Assembly: GCA_028023455.1 (NCBI GenBank)
Contig: JAQFVV010006425.1
Span: 500,001-564,000, forward strand
Source of the DNA: Epiperipatus broadwayi
Lineage: Eukaryota; Onychophora; Udeonychophora; Euonychophora; Peripatidae
DNA length: 64,000 nt
Direction: 5' to 3'
Position 1 is the first letter of the stretch; each line of letters starts with the position of its first letter. Position numbers and translations under genes: made by a program. This document shows, one piece after another, positions 24,345-34,170 of this stretch. Below the pieces are notes generated by a model. It searched no databases, had not been told where the DNA came from, and saw only the letters and a program-made list of their open reading frames with translations.

Positions 24345-24755
24345 CATTTAAGTTGCCGCATTGCTAGATTATGTTCTACTCCAGTGGTTAAGCATAGAAA
24401 TTGTCCATTTACTTGTCTGTGACACCTATTTCTATGCTACAGCACATAAATAGAACGTTTATTTTACCACAGAGGACACTGCCACTTACAGTAAACTTAG
24501 TGTTACACAATTTATACAAACAATCCTAAATTTAGCTATGGTATTTATTTCTATGCTACAGCACAGAAATAGGATGGATTATTCTGCCGCAGTTTATATG
24601 AACAATGCCATGTATTAACATTTAGGATATGGATATTTACAGGACAGAAGTAGGGTGACTTATTCTGCCACAGTGGCTGCTGCTTCTTGCAGTGAACTTT
24701 ATGTTATGCAGTTTCTACGAACAATCCCATTTTAAATTTTGCTATGGTATTTTGT
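24345..24755. repeat. Diverged tandem repeat, units of roughly 100-115 bp, about three copies
   Basis: TATTTCTATGCTACAGCACA occurs at about 24429 and 24545, with a diverged form (TTTACAGGACAGAAGTAGG) at about 24636. Each is followed by a TTATTxTxCCxCAG block and, in the first and third, by AACTTxxTGTTAxxCA, an AACAATCC block and TTTxGCTATGGTATTT. The middle unit carries a deletion. Confidence 0.7.
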
Positions 24756-24999
24756 GAAGGTGTCTGTAATTGAGACTGTCAAAAGTCTTCAAATTTGCAT
24801 GCACAAGTCATTATTTTCCAAATGCAATGATGTAATATGAGGTAATAAAAATTGTGGAAACTTTGCCCTGCTTCTCTAGACAAGGGTGACATTTTAATCA
24901 ATTGTCAAAGGGGAGATGTAAGCATGATTTTTTTACAAAATCACACTAAGTTTCACATTTGCATGAGATAAATCACGAGACCAATCGAAAATACCGGCT

Positions 25000-25265
25000 T
25001 TATTTTTGGCCATGTTGTTATTTTGAATAAATTCTTTTTTTTATTCTTATTAAAATTACAAATTATATTTGCATGGCCATGGTGTTGTTTTGGGTAAATT
25101 TTTTTTTTTTATTCTTGTTAAAATTAACAGTTTTTTTTTGCTTGCCCATGATGTTTTTGTATTGGAGAAATTATTTATTTTTCTTCATATTAAAATTTAA
25201 TTTGCATTGCCACAATATTGTTTTTATTTGTTTTTATTCTTGTTAAAATTACAAATTTCATTTTA
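25000..25265. repeat. Minisatellite, ~67-bp unit, four diverged copies
   Basis: The landmark GGCCATGxTGTTxTTTTG (variants TTGCCCATGATGTTTTTG and TTGCCACAATATTGTTTTT) recurs at about 25008, 25075, 25142 and 25207. Each unit has a T-run, then TTATTCTTxTTAAAATTA in most copies. Confidence 0.8.
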
Positions 25266-25276
25266 GAAAAATAAAA

Positions 25277-25480
25277 ATTGTAATATTTTAAACAGCATTA
25301 AACTGTTGCACATGCGCTTTGGATTGCCATTCTATCTTTTCCAAAGACTTTATCAGGTGTTTGAAATGTTTGTATTCATTCATTTTATAGTTAAAATTCA
25401 AAGCACATGTTCAACAGTTTAATGCTGTTTAAAATATTACAGTTTGTAAAAAACATCGCGCTATATAAAATAATTGACTT
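25277..25480. repeat. Hairpin-forming repeat with ~47-bp arms; relative at 29075-29225
   Basis: The arm at about 25277-25324 (containing TAATATTTTAAACAGCATTA and CTGTTGCACATG) is matched in reverse complement by about 25398-25445 with three or four mismatches; the loop is ~75 bp. The right part (25327-25480) is also collinear with 29075-29225 through CTATCTTTTC, AAAGACTTTATC, ATTCATT...TATAGTTAAAA and ATATTACAGTTTxTAAA. Confidence 0.75.
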
Positions 25481-25693
25481 ATTTACAAAAATAAAAATTA
25501 AAAAAAAAGGTTTATCCAGTTTATTTTTTATTTCTTTTAAATAAATTTCATTATTTATGATTTTATTGTAAATCAAAAAAAAAGCACTATAAAGTTGGGA
25601 AAAAAAAGAACAATGGCCTGGTAACATTATAATTATATTTGTTTATATGGAAATTATGGCCTCAAGTTGTTTCAACATGTTAAGAGAAAACAA

Positions 25694-25897
<204 letters not shown>

Positions 25898-26149
25898 TAA
25901 CACTAAGAGAAAATATAGAGTCATACCTGGAGTGATGGTCACCAGTACATGAATGTCATCTGTCCTAAATTGGTTAGCCATTTGTAACTCTTCAAAGAAT
26001 TGGGGTTAAACATGAGGGATCTGAGGAATTGTATTTTTATCCTCAAGTTAAATAAAATAAAATTTAATTTCAAAAAGGATGAGAATAATATATCAATGTG
26101 AGAAATCAGTATAGCTAACTATAAGTTCACCAGAATGCCCCAAAAGTAA

Positions 26150-26640
26150 TAACAATTTATCATCATGAATGATCTATCAAAATAAATTAACAGTAGCATT
26201 GTGACTGGATTTGAAATGGGTCTCCTGTAGACAAGGTTAACTATTGAGCCTTTTCTAGCTTGGGCAATTATTTAAACCATAGTTTGGAAGCACAAACTTA
26301 AATGCTAATCCATAAGGATACAACCAAAAAAATAATGCTGGAATATTAAAACATGCTGGTTGTCATCAATGTTCTGGCCATATGTTACCATTAATGTACT
26401 GACAAACTATAAACTTAATTTCTAATAGAGATTAAACTAAATAAAATATAGTGCATGGACTTTGAAGAATATTCTCATCATGCCAACCCAAAAATCATCA
26501 TCATCATCTGAATCCATACATGAAATATAAATCCCATATGGATCCCATATAGCAGTTATGTACAAATCCAGCTCAGGAAGCAAGAATTCTATAATTTATT
26601 AGTATGAGCAAGAGAGAAATAAATTAGCTTATAAATAATC
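26150..26640. repeat. Dispersed repeat, partner at 54350-54910
   Basis: Collinear landmarks in both: CTTGTGACTGGATT-type start, GAAATGGGTCT, CTGTAGAC, TTGAGCCTTTT/CTGAGCCTTTT, AGCTTGGGCAATTAT, ATTAAAACATGCTG, a CATCAT block, ATAGTGCATGG and CTTTxAAGA. About 500 bp. No coding capacity was recognised. Confidence 0.75.
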
Positions 26641-27835
26641 TTAAGCAATTTACGGATTTTCCTTACTTATAAATAACTAATTTTATTGGAATTGTCAAAA
26701 GAATAAAATAAATCCTAGATGATAAGCTGTCATGATATAAAGTCACATACACACACTACACTTCACGAAACAGGAATTGGACAGAATAAAGTAATTTAGA
26801 CTAGAAAGAATATTTTTAAAACAATTATTTATTATCCAATTAACAAAAAAATGACATGATAATAAATAATTTCAAACATCCATTTCATCATAAAAAATAA
26901 ATATACAGTTTGATAAAATTATATTAACCTATCAATTTTTATTCAGGGATTAACTTTCAATTCATTAAGTTATTTCCTTAAAATTAACAAAGAATTTGTT
27001 AAACATTTCAAAATCAAAAATAACAAACTTTGTTTTAATCTTTTTCAAATATTTAAAAATTAATTAAACATGTTCAGAATCAAAGATAAAAAATCTTTCA
27101 AATAAAAAAATATTTAACTTTACAACAGATTTATTACCATTATTATTTATTATTGTTATTCTTTTTTTTTAAAACTATTTCATAATTTATAAGAGAAAAT
27201 TGACTAGGTTTTAGAAAATAAGGTTCACAATTTGAAAACATTAACTTAATGAAAGTTTTACTATTATCAATTCTTATATAAGTATTATTACCCTTATGAA
27301 ACAAAAAAAGTGTTTCTATTTACAAAAGAAAAAAATTAGAGTGTGTGCATATAAAAGAAAATACAATGAATTTCTTGGTATGAAAGTCCTTCTATTTGCA
27401 ATTTCAGTTTTTCCTAATGGAGTTTCTTCTTGAAGGCTTTTAAAAAAACATTAACCTGGTTAAATTTGACCTTTTTCTGGATCTCTAGCAATTCCAGGTA
27501 AATTAAAATAGAAATCTTTATCCATTTAGTTTTTTGTCTTGAATTTACAGATAAGGCAGAGATAGGCAGATACATTTCATGCTATTGATTGAAGGCTAGG
27601 TTGCAGATTTCTTAAAGGGTTTTTTTTACCTATCCTACATTATCTTCCAGTGATGATAGGTTACATAAAGAAAGGTAATGTCTAACTTTTACCTAAATCT
27701 AAAGCATGGCTCTCATTGCATAAATGGTTTTTAGTGAAACACTCATAATATGCTTATTTCAGAATTAAAAACTTTTATTATTATTTTCAATAGCTTGCTT
27801 AAGATTTGTGTTATGTTATGCCACATGTTGGTAAA
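26641..27835. other. A+T-rich spacer, nothing recognised
   Basis: No gene or shared repeat was recognised. Confidence 0.5.
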
Positions 27836-28050
27836 AGATTCTGCTTTTTTCTTTTCTGCAACTGGAATGAAATTTCACTGCTTTCTTTTCAGCAGTTAAG
27901 TTAGGAATACTTTTTTCTTCTATCAGCAGCAGGATTAGCATTTGACTGCTCTTTTCAACAATTAAGTTAGCAATATTTCTCCTACTATTTTTTTCAGCAG
28001 CAGGATCAAGATTTGACTGATTTCTCTTCAACAGCTAAGTTAGGAATAAC
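27836..28050. repeat. Minisatellite, ~70-bp unit, about 2.5 copies
   Basis: TTCAGCAGTTAAGTTAGGAATA, TTCAACAATTAAGTTAGCAATA and TTCAACAGCTAAGTTAGGAATA recur at intervals of ~66-70 bp, each followed in the first two by CAGCAGGATxAxxATTTGACTG. The minus-strand open frame through it (27816-28031) is a translation of the repeat and not considered a gene. Confidence 0.8.
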
Positions 28051-28670
28051 TTCTCCAGACACTTGGATATTATAACTTATTTACACTCCCACATATATTA
28101 ATTTTTCTAGAACAATCTTGTTCACATACCAATTACAATCTGTCTCTTACATGATAATTTTCATAACAACCAATTAGATAAAATTTTACAACTACAATTA
28201 TTCAGCCAATTTATCTCCTTATTCATAGATTAAAATCAAGTCAAAAATTTAAATTTAACAACATAATATTCTTGATATTCATTTATAATTAAAAAACAAA
28301 TCTTCATGCAAAAACCCAAACAATAAGATAATCATTTAATTGCAACAATTTAATTTTTCTTTTTTTATTAAATAGAGATAAAGATAGAAAAACCCTGATT
28401 AATTAAAAATAAAGTTTACAAATGAATCAAAATCTTATTTTGTTTTTTCCCTTTTTTAAAAAAATTGCTCTCAAATATATTTCATCTTTAAGAATTCTCA
28501 TACTATCATGTTGAAACTTAAAATATTTAGTTAAATAATAACCATAAAATATATATTAGAAAATTAAATTTTATTTTCCCCATTAATTAGATATTTTTTA
28601 TTCACAAACCTGAGGAACATGCTGTCAACTATGTAATTATTTATTGCTCAAGTACAGCTATGTAATCAAG
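28051..28670. other. A+T-rich spacer, nothing recognised
   Basis: No gene or shared repeat was recognised. Confidence 0.5.
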
Positions 28671-28673
28671 TGG

Positions 28674-28708
28674 TTACAATATATATATATATATATATAT
28701 ATATGTTC

Positions 28709-28744
<36 letters not shown>

Positions 28745-28750
28745 GAACAT
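28674..28750. repeat. Two (AT)n tracts, the second forming a 48-bp perfect palindrome
   Basis: After GGTTACA comes (AT)n to about 28702, then ATGTTCATAATATAT...ATATTATGAACAT (28703-28750), which is self-complementary end to end. The left junction GGTTACA|AT resembles other AT-tract junctions in the window. Confidence 0.85.
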
Positions 28751-29074
28751 TACTTGATTATTACATGTTAAGAAACATCAATATTTATATACATTGACAT
28801 TAATAGTAATATAAAAATTTAAACACAAGTTTAACTTTAATTTGTTATTTTTCTGACATATATAAAAAAAAATTCATTTTTAAAAAAATCATATTAATAT
28901 TTAAATAAATATTTAATTTATATATATATATAGTTCATTTTAAATAAGAATGAGGATTGTAAGCATAGTTAAAGTAATTTAAATTAATTATTTGACATCT
29001 TCATGCTCTCATTTTCAAACGCTTAAGATTTTCCTATACATAAATGTTTGGGTCACAAAAATAGATAGATATTC
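28751..29074. other. A+T-rich spacer, nothing recognised
   Basis: It has a short (TA)n tract near 28920-28931. Nothing else was recognised. Confidence 0.5.
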
Positions 29075-29225
29075 ATTCTATCTTTTCACAAAGACTTTAT
29101 CTTGTATTTGAAAGTGAGAGTATTCATTTATAGTTAAAAATTTACAAAGTGCATGTGCATTAGCTTTATGGTTGATTATTAATATTACAGTTTATAAACA
29201 AAGTACTATATAAAATAAATATTTC
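29075..29225. repeat. Dispersed repeat related to 25327-25480 (one arm of the hairpin family)
   Basis: Collinear with the right part of the 25.3-kb hairpin (CTATCTTTTC, AAAGACTTTATC, TATAGTTAAAA, AAGTGCATGT, ATATTACAGTTTATAAA, ACTATATAAAATAA). The inverted arm is not obvious here, so this is a partial or strongly diverged copy. Confidence 0.6.
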
Positions 29226-29916
29226 ATTTATATTAATATTTAAAATGTTTTCAGTTTAAAATACACTATCAAGAATTGGCATTGTTTTAATTTGTTATTG
29301 ATTGAAGCACTTTTTTTAAAAAAAATGGAATGGGACAAACTTTTGAAATTATGTCTATGACCAATTACATCATATTTTTGTCTGATTTACATTAAAACTT
29401 AAATAATATAGCTATATTTGTAATTGTATCACACACTATCTTAGTTTTTTTTTACATCAGTTCTAATATATTTTCTAATTGATTTTAATATTTATTTTTG
29501 ATCATTTCATATATAACTAATTTAAGTAACAGTAATTCTAAAACTATTTTCAAGTACACCATAGATCAAATATCTTTATAGCATAATTCAAAAGAAACTA
29601 TATAAAAGAGTAATACTTGAAAATTATGTTTTGCAGTAACTTCTAAGTTATTATACTTTTTCCAAATACATTCAGTAGGTAATAATAGCATAAAAGTTAA
29701 TGCACAACATAATTTTCAAGTTGTATTATGCTACTCATATTTCACATGATGTTAGTCTACCTAATGTTTGAACCATCATGGAAATCAAACCAGTGACCAT
29801 CAAGATTTATGAATACTGTCCAAGATTTTGTCAAATGCACATTATTAGAAATGTTATATATTTGTATATGAGGGCCCTTTAAATTTTAAAAATTTTTAAA
29901 GATAAGATATGAAACA
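29226..29916. other. A+T-rich spacer, nothing recognised
   Basis: No gene or shared repeat was recognised. Confidence 0.5.
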
Positions 29917-30060
29917 TTATATTAGATTCATGTAGTTGGTTGGAGAAATACCTTAATTTCTGTTTGCATGAATTGAAAGTCATGGGTTCAATTTCCATGT
30001 TAATATTATCACTGGTCAGGCCAGAAGAACCTGAAAAAAAGAGAGCACAATAACTCATGA
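29917..30060 (+). repeat. tRNA-derived SINE copy (family S, partner 62281-62440)
   Basis: A box-A-like TAGTTGGTTGGAGAAATA is followed ~45 bp later by a box-B-like GGGTTCAATTTCC. A tail follows that is shared with 62340-62400: CCATGxTAxTATTxTCAxTG, then CAGGCCAG and an A-rich end. The layout (pol III boxes then a unique tail) is that of a tRNA-derived SINE. The tRNA part is too decayed to assign an amino acid. Confidence 0.65.
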
Positions 30061-30067
30061 AACACAA

Positions 30068-30068
<1 letters not shown>

Positions 30069-30153
<85 letters not shown>
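30069..30153. repeat. (TA)n microsatellite
   Basis: About 85 bp of uninterrupted TA dinucleotides. Confidence 0.97.
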
Positions 30154-30156
<3 letters not shown>

Positions 30157-30650
30157 CTCCTCTCTAATTGCTAAAACTTGAAAATATTTAAAAAATTATA
30201 AATACTTTTAAAAAAAAACATTAAAGCATTAAACTAGATTAAGAAAAAAATTCAACATATAATAAATTATGTGTGGATAAGTAGAGCATATATATATAAA
30301 CATGAACTAGTAAAATTAAATAAAAAAAAGAATTTATTTATTTATTTATTTATTTCAAAATAATCTTTATTTGCACAAAAAGTAAAATATACATTGTAAT
30401 ATAGAGTTCATGTCTACAATCAGGTCTGACACATTAAAGACTAATTAGTTATTAAATTAGATGATGAGTACAGAACTTATCAGGGGTGATCTAATTTGGC
30501 ATATAAAGCCCATGGTGTGTAATATTTGAGTGTCATGAATAAATAATATACATGGCTGTTGCTAAATATTTAATTGACTCCATGTTTGCTCAGCAAGGCT
30601 GGGCAGGCATGTTCTTAGATCACTTTCTTTAGCTTTATATAATAACTTTA

Positions 30651-30954
30651 ATTACGATAGAATGACAGCCTGTTAAGCTAATTGTGCAGACGCTGTGAGA
30701 ATGTTATTAATAAATGAATACCTTCGAACAACCACATGATATAGTATTTATATAAGAGTAAAATATAAATACTATATCATGTGGTTGTTCGAAGGTATAA
30801 TATAAATACTATATCATGTGGTTGTTCGAAGGTATTCATTTATTAATAACATTCTCACAGCGTCTGCGCAATTAGCTTAACAGGCTGTCATTCTATCATA
30901 ATTATAATTGCACGCAAGACGTTATAAAATAAATGCTTATTCATAATAACTTTA
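30651..30954. mobile_element. Snap-back (inverted-repeat) insertion inside the LINE, with 12-bp flanking direct repeat
   Basis: ATAATAACTTTA is present at 30639-30650 and again at 30943-30954. Between them, about 30650-30753 and 30800-30904 are inverted copies with very few mismatches (arms ~104 bp). The loop (30754-30799) holds an extra copy of the tip of the right arm (30761-30797). The right side has a ~38-bp single-copy tail (30905-30942), so the element is not symmetrical. Removing 30651-30942 plus one repeat restores a continuous LINE-like reading on the minus strand (LLETFF before, SYYIKLKKVI after). This supports insertion into the LINE with a 12-bp target duplication. No protein is encoded. 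Confidence 0.75.
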
Positions 30955-31946
30955 AAAAAATGTCTCCAATAGAACTGGCCAACTCTCTATCAAATAATAC
31001 CTTACATTTATGAAAGTGGTCAGGTGGATGGAGCCAAAATTTCCATTTTTGAATGCATCATTAAGATAGACATTTGAAGAATTGTATCCTGTAATCCTCT
31101 GTAAGGCAATATTCTGTAACCAAGTCCACCATTTACATTGAATCAGTATGAGTTCAATGGACTTGTCAAATCATCTACAAAGAGTACATATTGTATCAAT
31201 GTTGTGTCCCCTCTGATTGCAACGAAACATCCCAGTAGGCAAGGCTCCAAGATTGACCTTAACCAAAAAATCCACAAACTTTGGTTCCAATTTCAGGAAC
31301 TTAGTCAGCCTTATGAGATGAAGGATTGCAACTGGGAGAAAATTCTCTATCCTAGATTTACCAGAGTTAACTAATTGATAAGAATCCCAGTATGATATTT
31401 TTCATCAAACATGAAGCTAGAGCTTTTGATGCTATTAAAGAAAATAGTTAATTGTTGTTGCATCCAAATATTTCTTTTATGAGGGGGTAGGTGATCAGTG
31501 GGGATTATTTTTTCAAAAGATATGGACTTTCTATGTTTGCATAGTCTTTTAAAATTTTTAACAAGGACATTGTAAGTACTCTGTATCAGAAAAAATTTGC
31601 AAAATATTAAGACATTGCTGGTGTCTTCCATCCCCAGCATAGCTTTCTGCATAGAGATTCAATCTTGCAGTTGAAGCAAATTGTTGGCAAAAAACCAGCT
31701 AGATAATAAATAATTTTTGGTAAAAATCACAGAATTAAGAAGTGCAACCTTTCCAAACAGAGAAAGATAAATTTTAGATAGTGAAATAACAGTCTTTTCA
31801 ATGTTTAAAATTTATGAATTTTCAAGTTCTTTTCTCATGGGTGCTGGAGAAGAAGCAATACTAAAACCTAGAAATTTCTGTGGGTGAGCTTTTAGTCTAC
31901 CAGATATTTGCTTTCCTGTCAGGATGGACCACATTTCCAACTTTGC
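30955..31946 (-). pseudogene. LINE post-reverse-transcriptase region
   Basis: The minus strand encodes, with stops, RLKAHPQKFLGFSIASSP, then IEKTVISLSKIYLSLFGKVALLNSVIF and an S-S-W-F-F block. The open frame 31652-31371 follows (residues like CKHRKSISFEKIIP and HKRNIWMQQQL), then the block KWWTWLQNIALQRITGYNSS near 31100-31140. The order 'FLGF ... LSLFGKVALLNS' is typical of the segment after the RT in L1/Tx1-type LINEs. Quotations longer than 20 residues are avoided by splitting: the segment is interrupted by stops at about 31815 and 31666. Confidence 0.75.
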
Positions 31947-32606
31947 TCAATTAATTACCAGGCAAAATTTACATGTAAACTGGTCTAGGAGTTCCTCAAG
32001 TCTAGAGAACTCATCCTGAGATGAAAGAAACACAACCACCTCATCCATACAAGAAATGTGGCATATGTTCTCTCTCAATAAAGGAATATAAATCCCTGAA
32101 AGGAAAGACTCGATGTTCAACAGCAATGGGTTCACAAAGACTGTGAAAAGTAGTGCACTTAGTGGCAAGCCCTGAGGGATGGATACACAAAGCCAAAAGC
32201 TGGGAGCAGCTCTTCCATCAAGTGAGAGAAACACTTCTCTGTTATGGAGAAGATTTTCAATCATCTGAAGATATTCCAGAGGCACTTGATGTTCTTCCAG
32301 TACACCAAGTAACACATCGATCCTGACACAATCAAAAACTTTGGCAAAGTCAAGTTTAACTGCAACTGACCATGGCATTCTTTTCCTGTGAACATGATCA
32401 ACTAGGAGTTGAAATCAACTGACAGCATCAGCAGTAGAGCTCCCTTTCTTTGCAAACTGATAGGTTGATAATTTTGCACTAATGCTTGTTTGTATATCCT
32501 CTCTAATAAGGCCTTCAATGGTTTTAATAAGCAATGACACCATAGAGATAGGCCAAAGATTATCAAGATTTTTTTTGATTCTCAGGTTTTTAACAAGTGG
32601 GACCAT
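31947..32606 (-). pseudogene. LINE reverse transcriptase domain, catalytically damaged
   Basis: Two minus-strand frames (32606-32415 and 32378-31947) joined by a stop/frame break give the RT core in order: NLWPISMVSLLIKTIEGLI and YQFAKKGSSTADA (fingers; usually RPISLL..K..E and QFGFR.GRSTxxA), VKLDFAKVFDCV (motif A, Asp retained), SIPQGLPLSALLFTVFVNPLL (motif B, split here only for reading), and CHISCMDEVVVF where motif C normally reads Y/F-A-D-D. The second catalytic pair is thus M-D-E rather than A-D-D, so the enzyme would be inactive even without the stops. Confidence 0.9.
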
Positions 32607-32645
32607 GCCTATTGGGAAAAGCTCATTAAATTTCTCAGCAGAAAA

Positions 32646-33332
32646 CTAGCCAAGAAGTCTACCATTTTTTAAATAATGGGGACTGAAAGAACACATAAAT
32701 GAAGTAATAAAAATTTTGGCATTCCCATGTAATCCAGGGTAAATTCTGTCAGGAAATGATGAAATCTTTGAAAGGATTTTTGCTTCAGTAATTTTGTGTT
32801 GATCAGAATGTTCATAAACAAAACATTTCCTGACAAATGAAATGCCAAGTGGTTGGAATTTTTTTGCATAATATTCCCGAATTCTGAGAAGCATGGAAGA
32901 GCCTGTATAGCAGTTACCTTGTATCTCAATGGACCTAGATGCCTTTGATCTTCTGATAGAGCCAAGGGCCCATCTCAGGTTCCCCCTAGTCCAGCAATGT
33001 TGGTGATGAAGATATTGTCTGGCCCTATTAATTGATAAATACTCAGCAATGGGCTTTTGTTTAGCTTTATATTTGAATTTTAAATTTAAAATGTTAGAAA
33101 TATTTTGTGTTTCATATGAAATATTTTTGAGACCACATGCTATGGAGTCCAGCTCATTGAGAAAAATAACTGAACCTCTAGTTTTAGCAGTACAATAATT
33201 TATTAACTGTGTTAGTGTCTCAGTAAAAGTCTTCCATGCATCTACTGCAGAGAGTGTTAAAATTTTTATTCTATGAAAATTGATATAAGCTTCAGAGTTC
33301 AGTTTAATAGTGGCATTAAACTTTGTAAGCAT
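32646..33332 (-). pseudogene. LINE linker between endonuclease and reverse transcriptase
   Basis: The 228-codon minus-strand frame lies exactly between the endonuclease end and RT start of the same element. It contains a helical basic segment (SIACGLKNIS, LKFKYKAKQKPIAEYL) and a conserved-looking RGNLRWALGSIRR near its middle. Just before the RT there is normally an S-F-P-D-x-I/x-PG-LT-P/DGL pattern; here SSFPDRIYPGLHGNAKI can be read. An alternative frame (32965-32669) overlaps it on the same strand and is a frame shadow. Confidence 0.75.
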
Positions 33333-33399
33333 GTGAATGGTCCTTGGTATCTCAATTATAGGTTGTAGAATGTTTCTTAGGATTATTTTAATCTCAGAG

Positions 33400-33787
33400 C
33401 AAAATGATCAGAGAACATAATGGGCCACAGATGAGCTTCTATTTGTGATGATAATGAAGGTGAAAAAAAGTAAATCAATTAGTGAGTGTGATGATTTTGT
33501 ATAAAAAAAGAATGCTTCATCATCAAAGAAGAATTTTCTACTGCACAGAGACTGATTTATGTAACCAATATATTTTTTGAAGGACTTGATATGTATGATT
33601 AAAATCTCCAATAATAATCGTTTCAAAAGGGCTAGTTCTCAGAAATGAATTAATTGCATTAATCACTCTTTGAACAGTATCTTGAGACTTAGAAGGATAT
33701 ACATTTACCAGATTAAAGTACCAGCTTTGATATTGTATGATCGCAATGAGGCAATTTGAGTCAATGAATAGTATTTTTTATTATTAA
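33400..33787 (-). pseudogene. LINE endonuclease (APE-type) C-terminal half, 5'-truncated
   Basis: Minus-strand reading from 33787 gives ILFIDSNCLIAIIQYQS, then WYFNLVNVYPSKSQ (usually xNVYRP), TIIIGDFNHTYQV (the GDFN motif with catalytic Asp/Asn), a frame break, SLIDLLFFT (S-x-I-D motif) and, after a 1-base frameshift, SDHFALR (the SDH motif with catalytic His). The N-terminal half of the endonuclease is absent: sequence upstream of about 33787 is unrelated A+T-rich DNA. Confidence 0.85.
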
Positions 33788-34170
33788 AAATTTATGATTC
33801 TGAAGTGATTAACTTATATAAAATTTCTTTTAAAATTAAAGGTGTATGAAAAGAAAGTGGTATTGTGGATAATGTTTAGTTGAATATATATTATTTTATA
33901 GTTTTTTACACTTGAGAAGTCTGTTTGTAGCACCTAGTCTGGCTGAGTTATGACTTTGGGGAAATTTTGATTATATATACATATATTATTGAAACTGTAT
34001 ATTCCTTCTCTCATAAATGTTTCACCTATTTTTTTCTCATAGCTCCATCTGTGCTGGATTTAAACCCTCTCTGAGTACATGTGCATAAGCATCAACATGG
34101 TTATATAGATATCATCACACATATATGTAAACCAATGACTGTAATATCATTGGTTTATATATATATATAT
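33788..34170. other. A+T-rich spacer between the LINE and the large palindrome
   Basis: Nothing was recognised. It ends in a short (AT)n tract (34155-34170) that abuts the palindrome. Confidence 0.5.

Larger units (their letters stand above)
30332..33787 (-). mobile_element. 5'-truncated L1/Tx1-like LINE, minus strand, interrupted by a snap-back insertion
   Basis: Read on the minus strand the order is endonuclease C-terminal part (33787-33400), linker (33332-32646), reverse transcriptase (32606-31947), post-RT region (31946-30955), insertion (30954-30651), remaining 3' region (30650-30356), and a 3' tail of AAAT repeats (plus-strand TTTA repeats at about 30333-30355). The 5' end is lost inside the endonuclease. 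Stops, frameshifts and a damaged catalytic motif make it dead. L1/Tx1 assignment rests on the post-RT segment of the type 'L-S-L-F-G-K-V-A-L-L-N-S' and is inference. Confidence 0.85.

Noticed and set aside
31138-31374. 78-codon plus-strand frame
   Set aside because: It is antisense to the LINE post-RT region on the minus strand.
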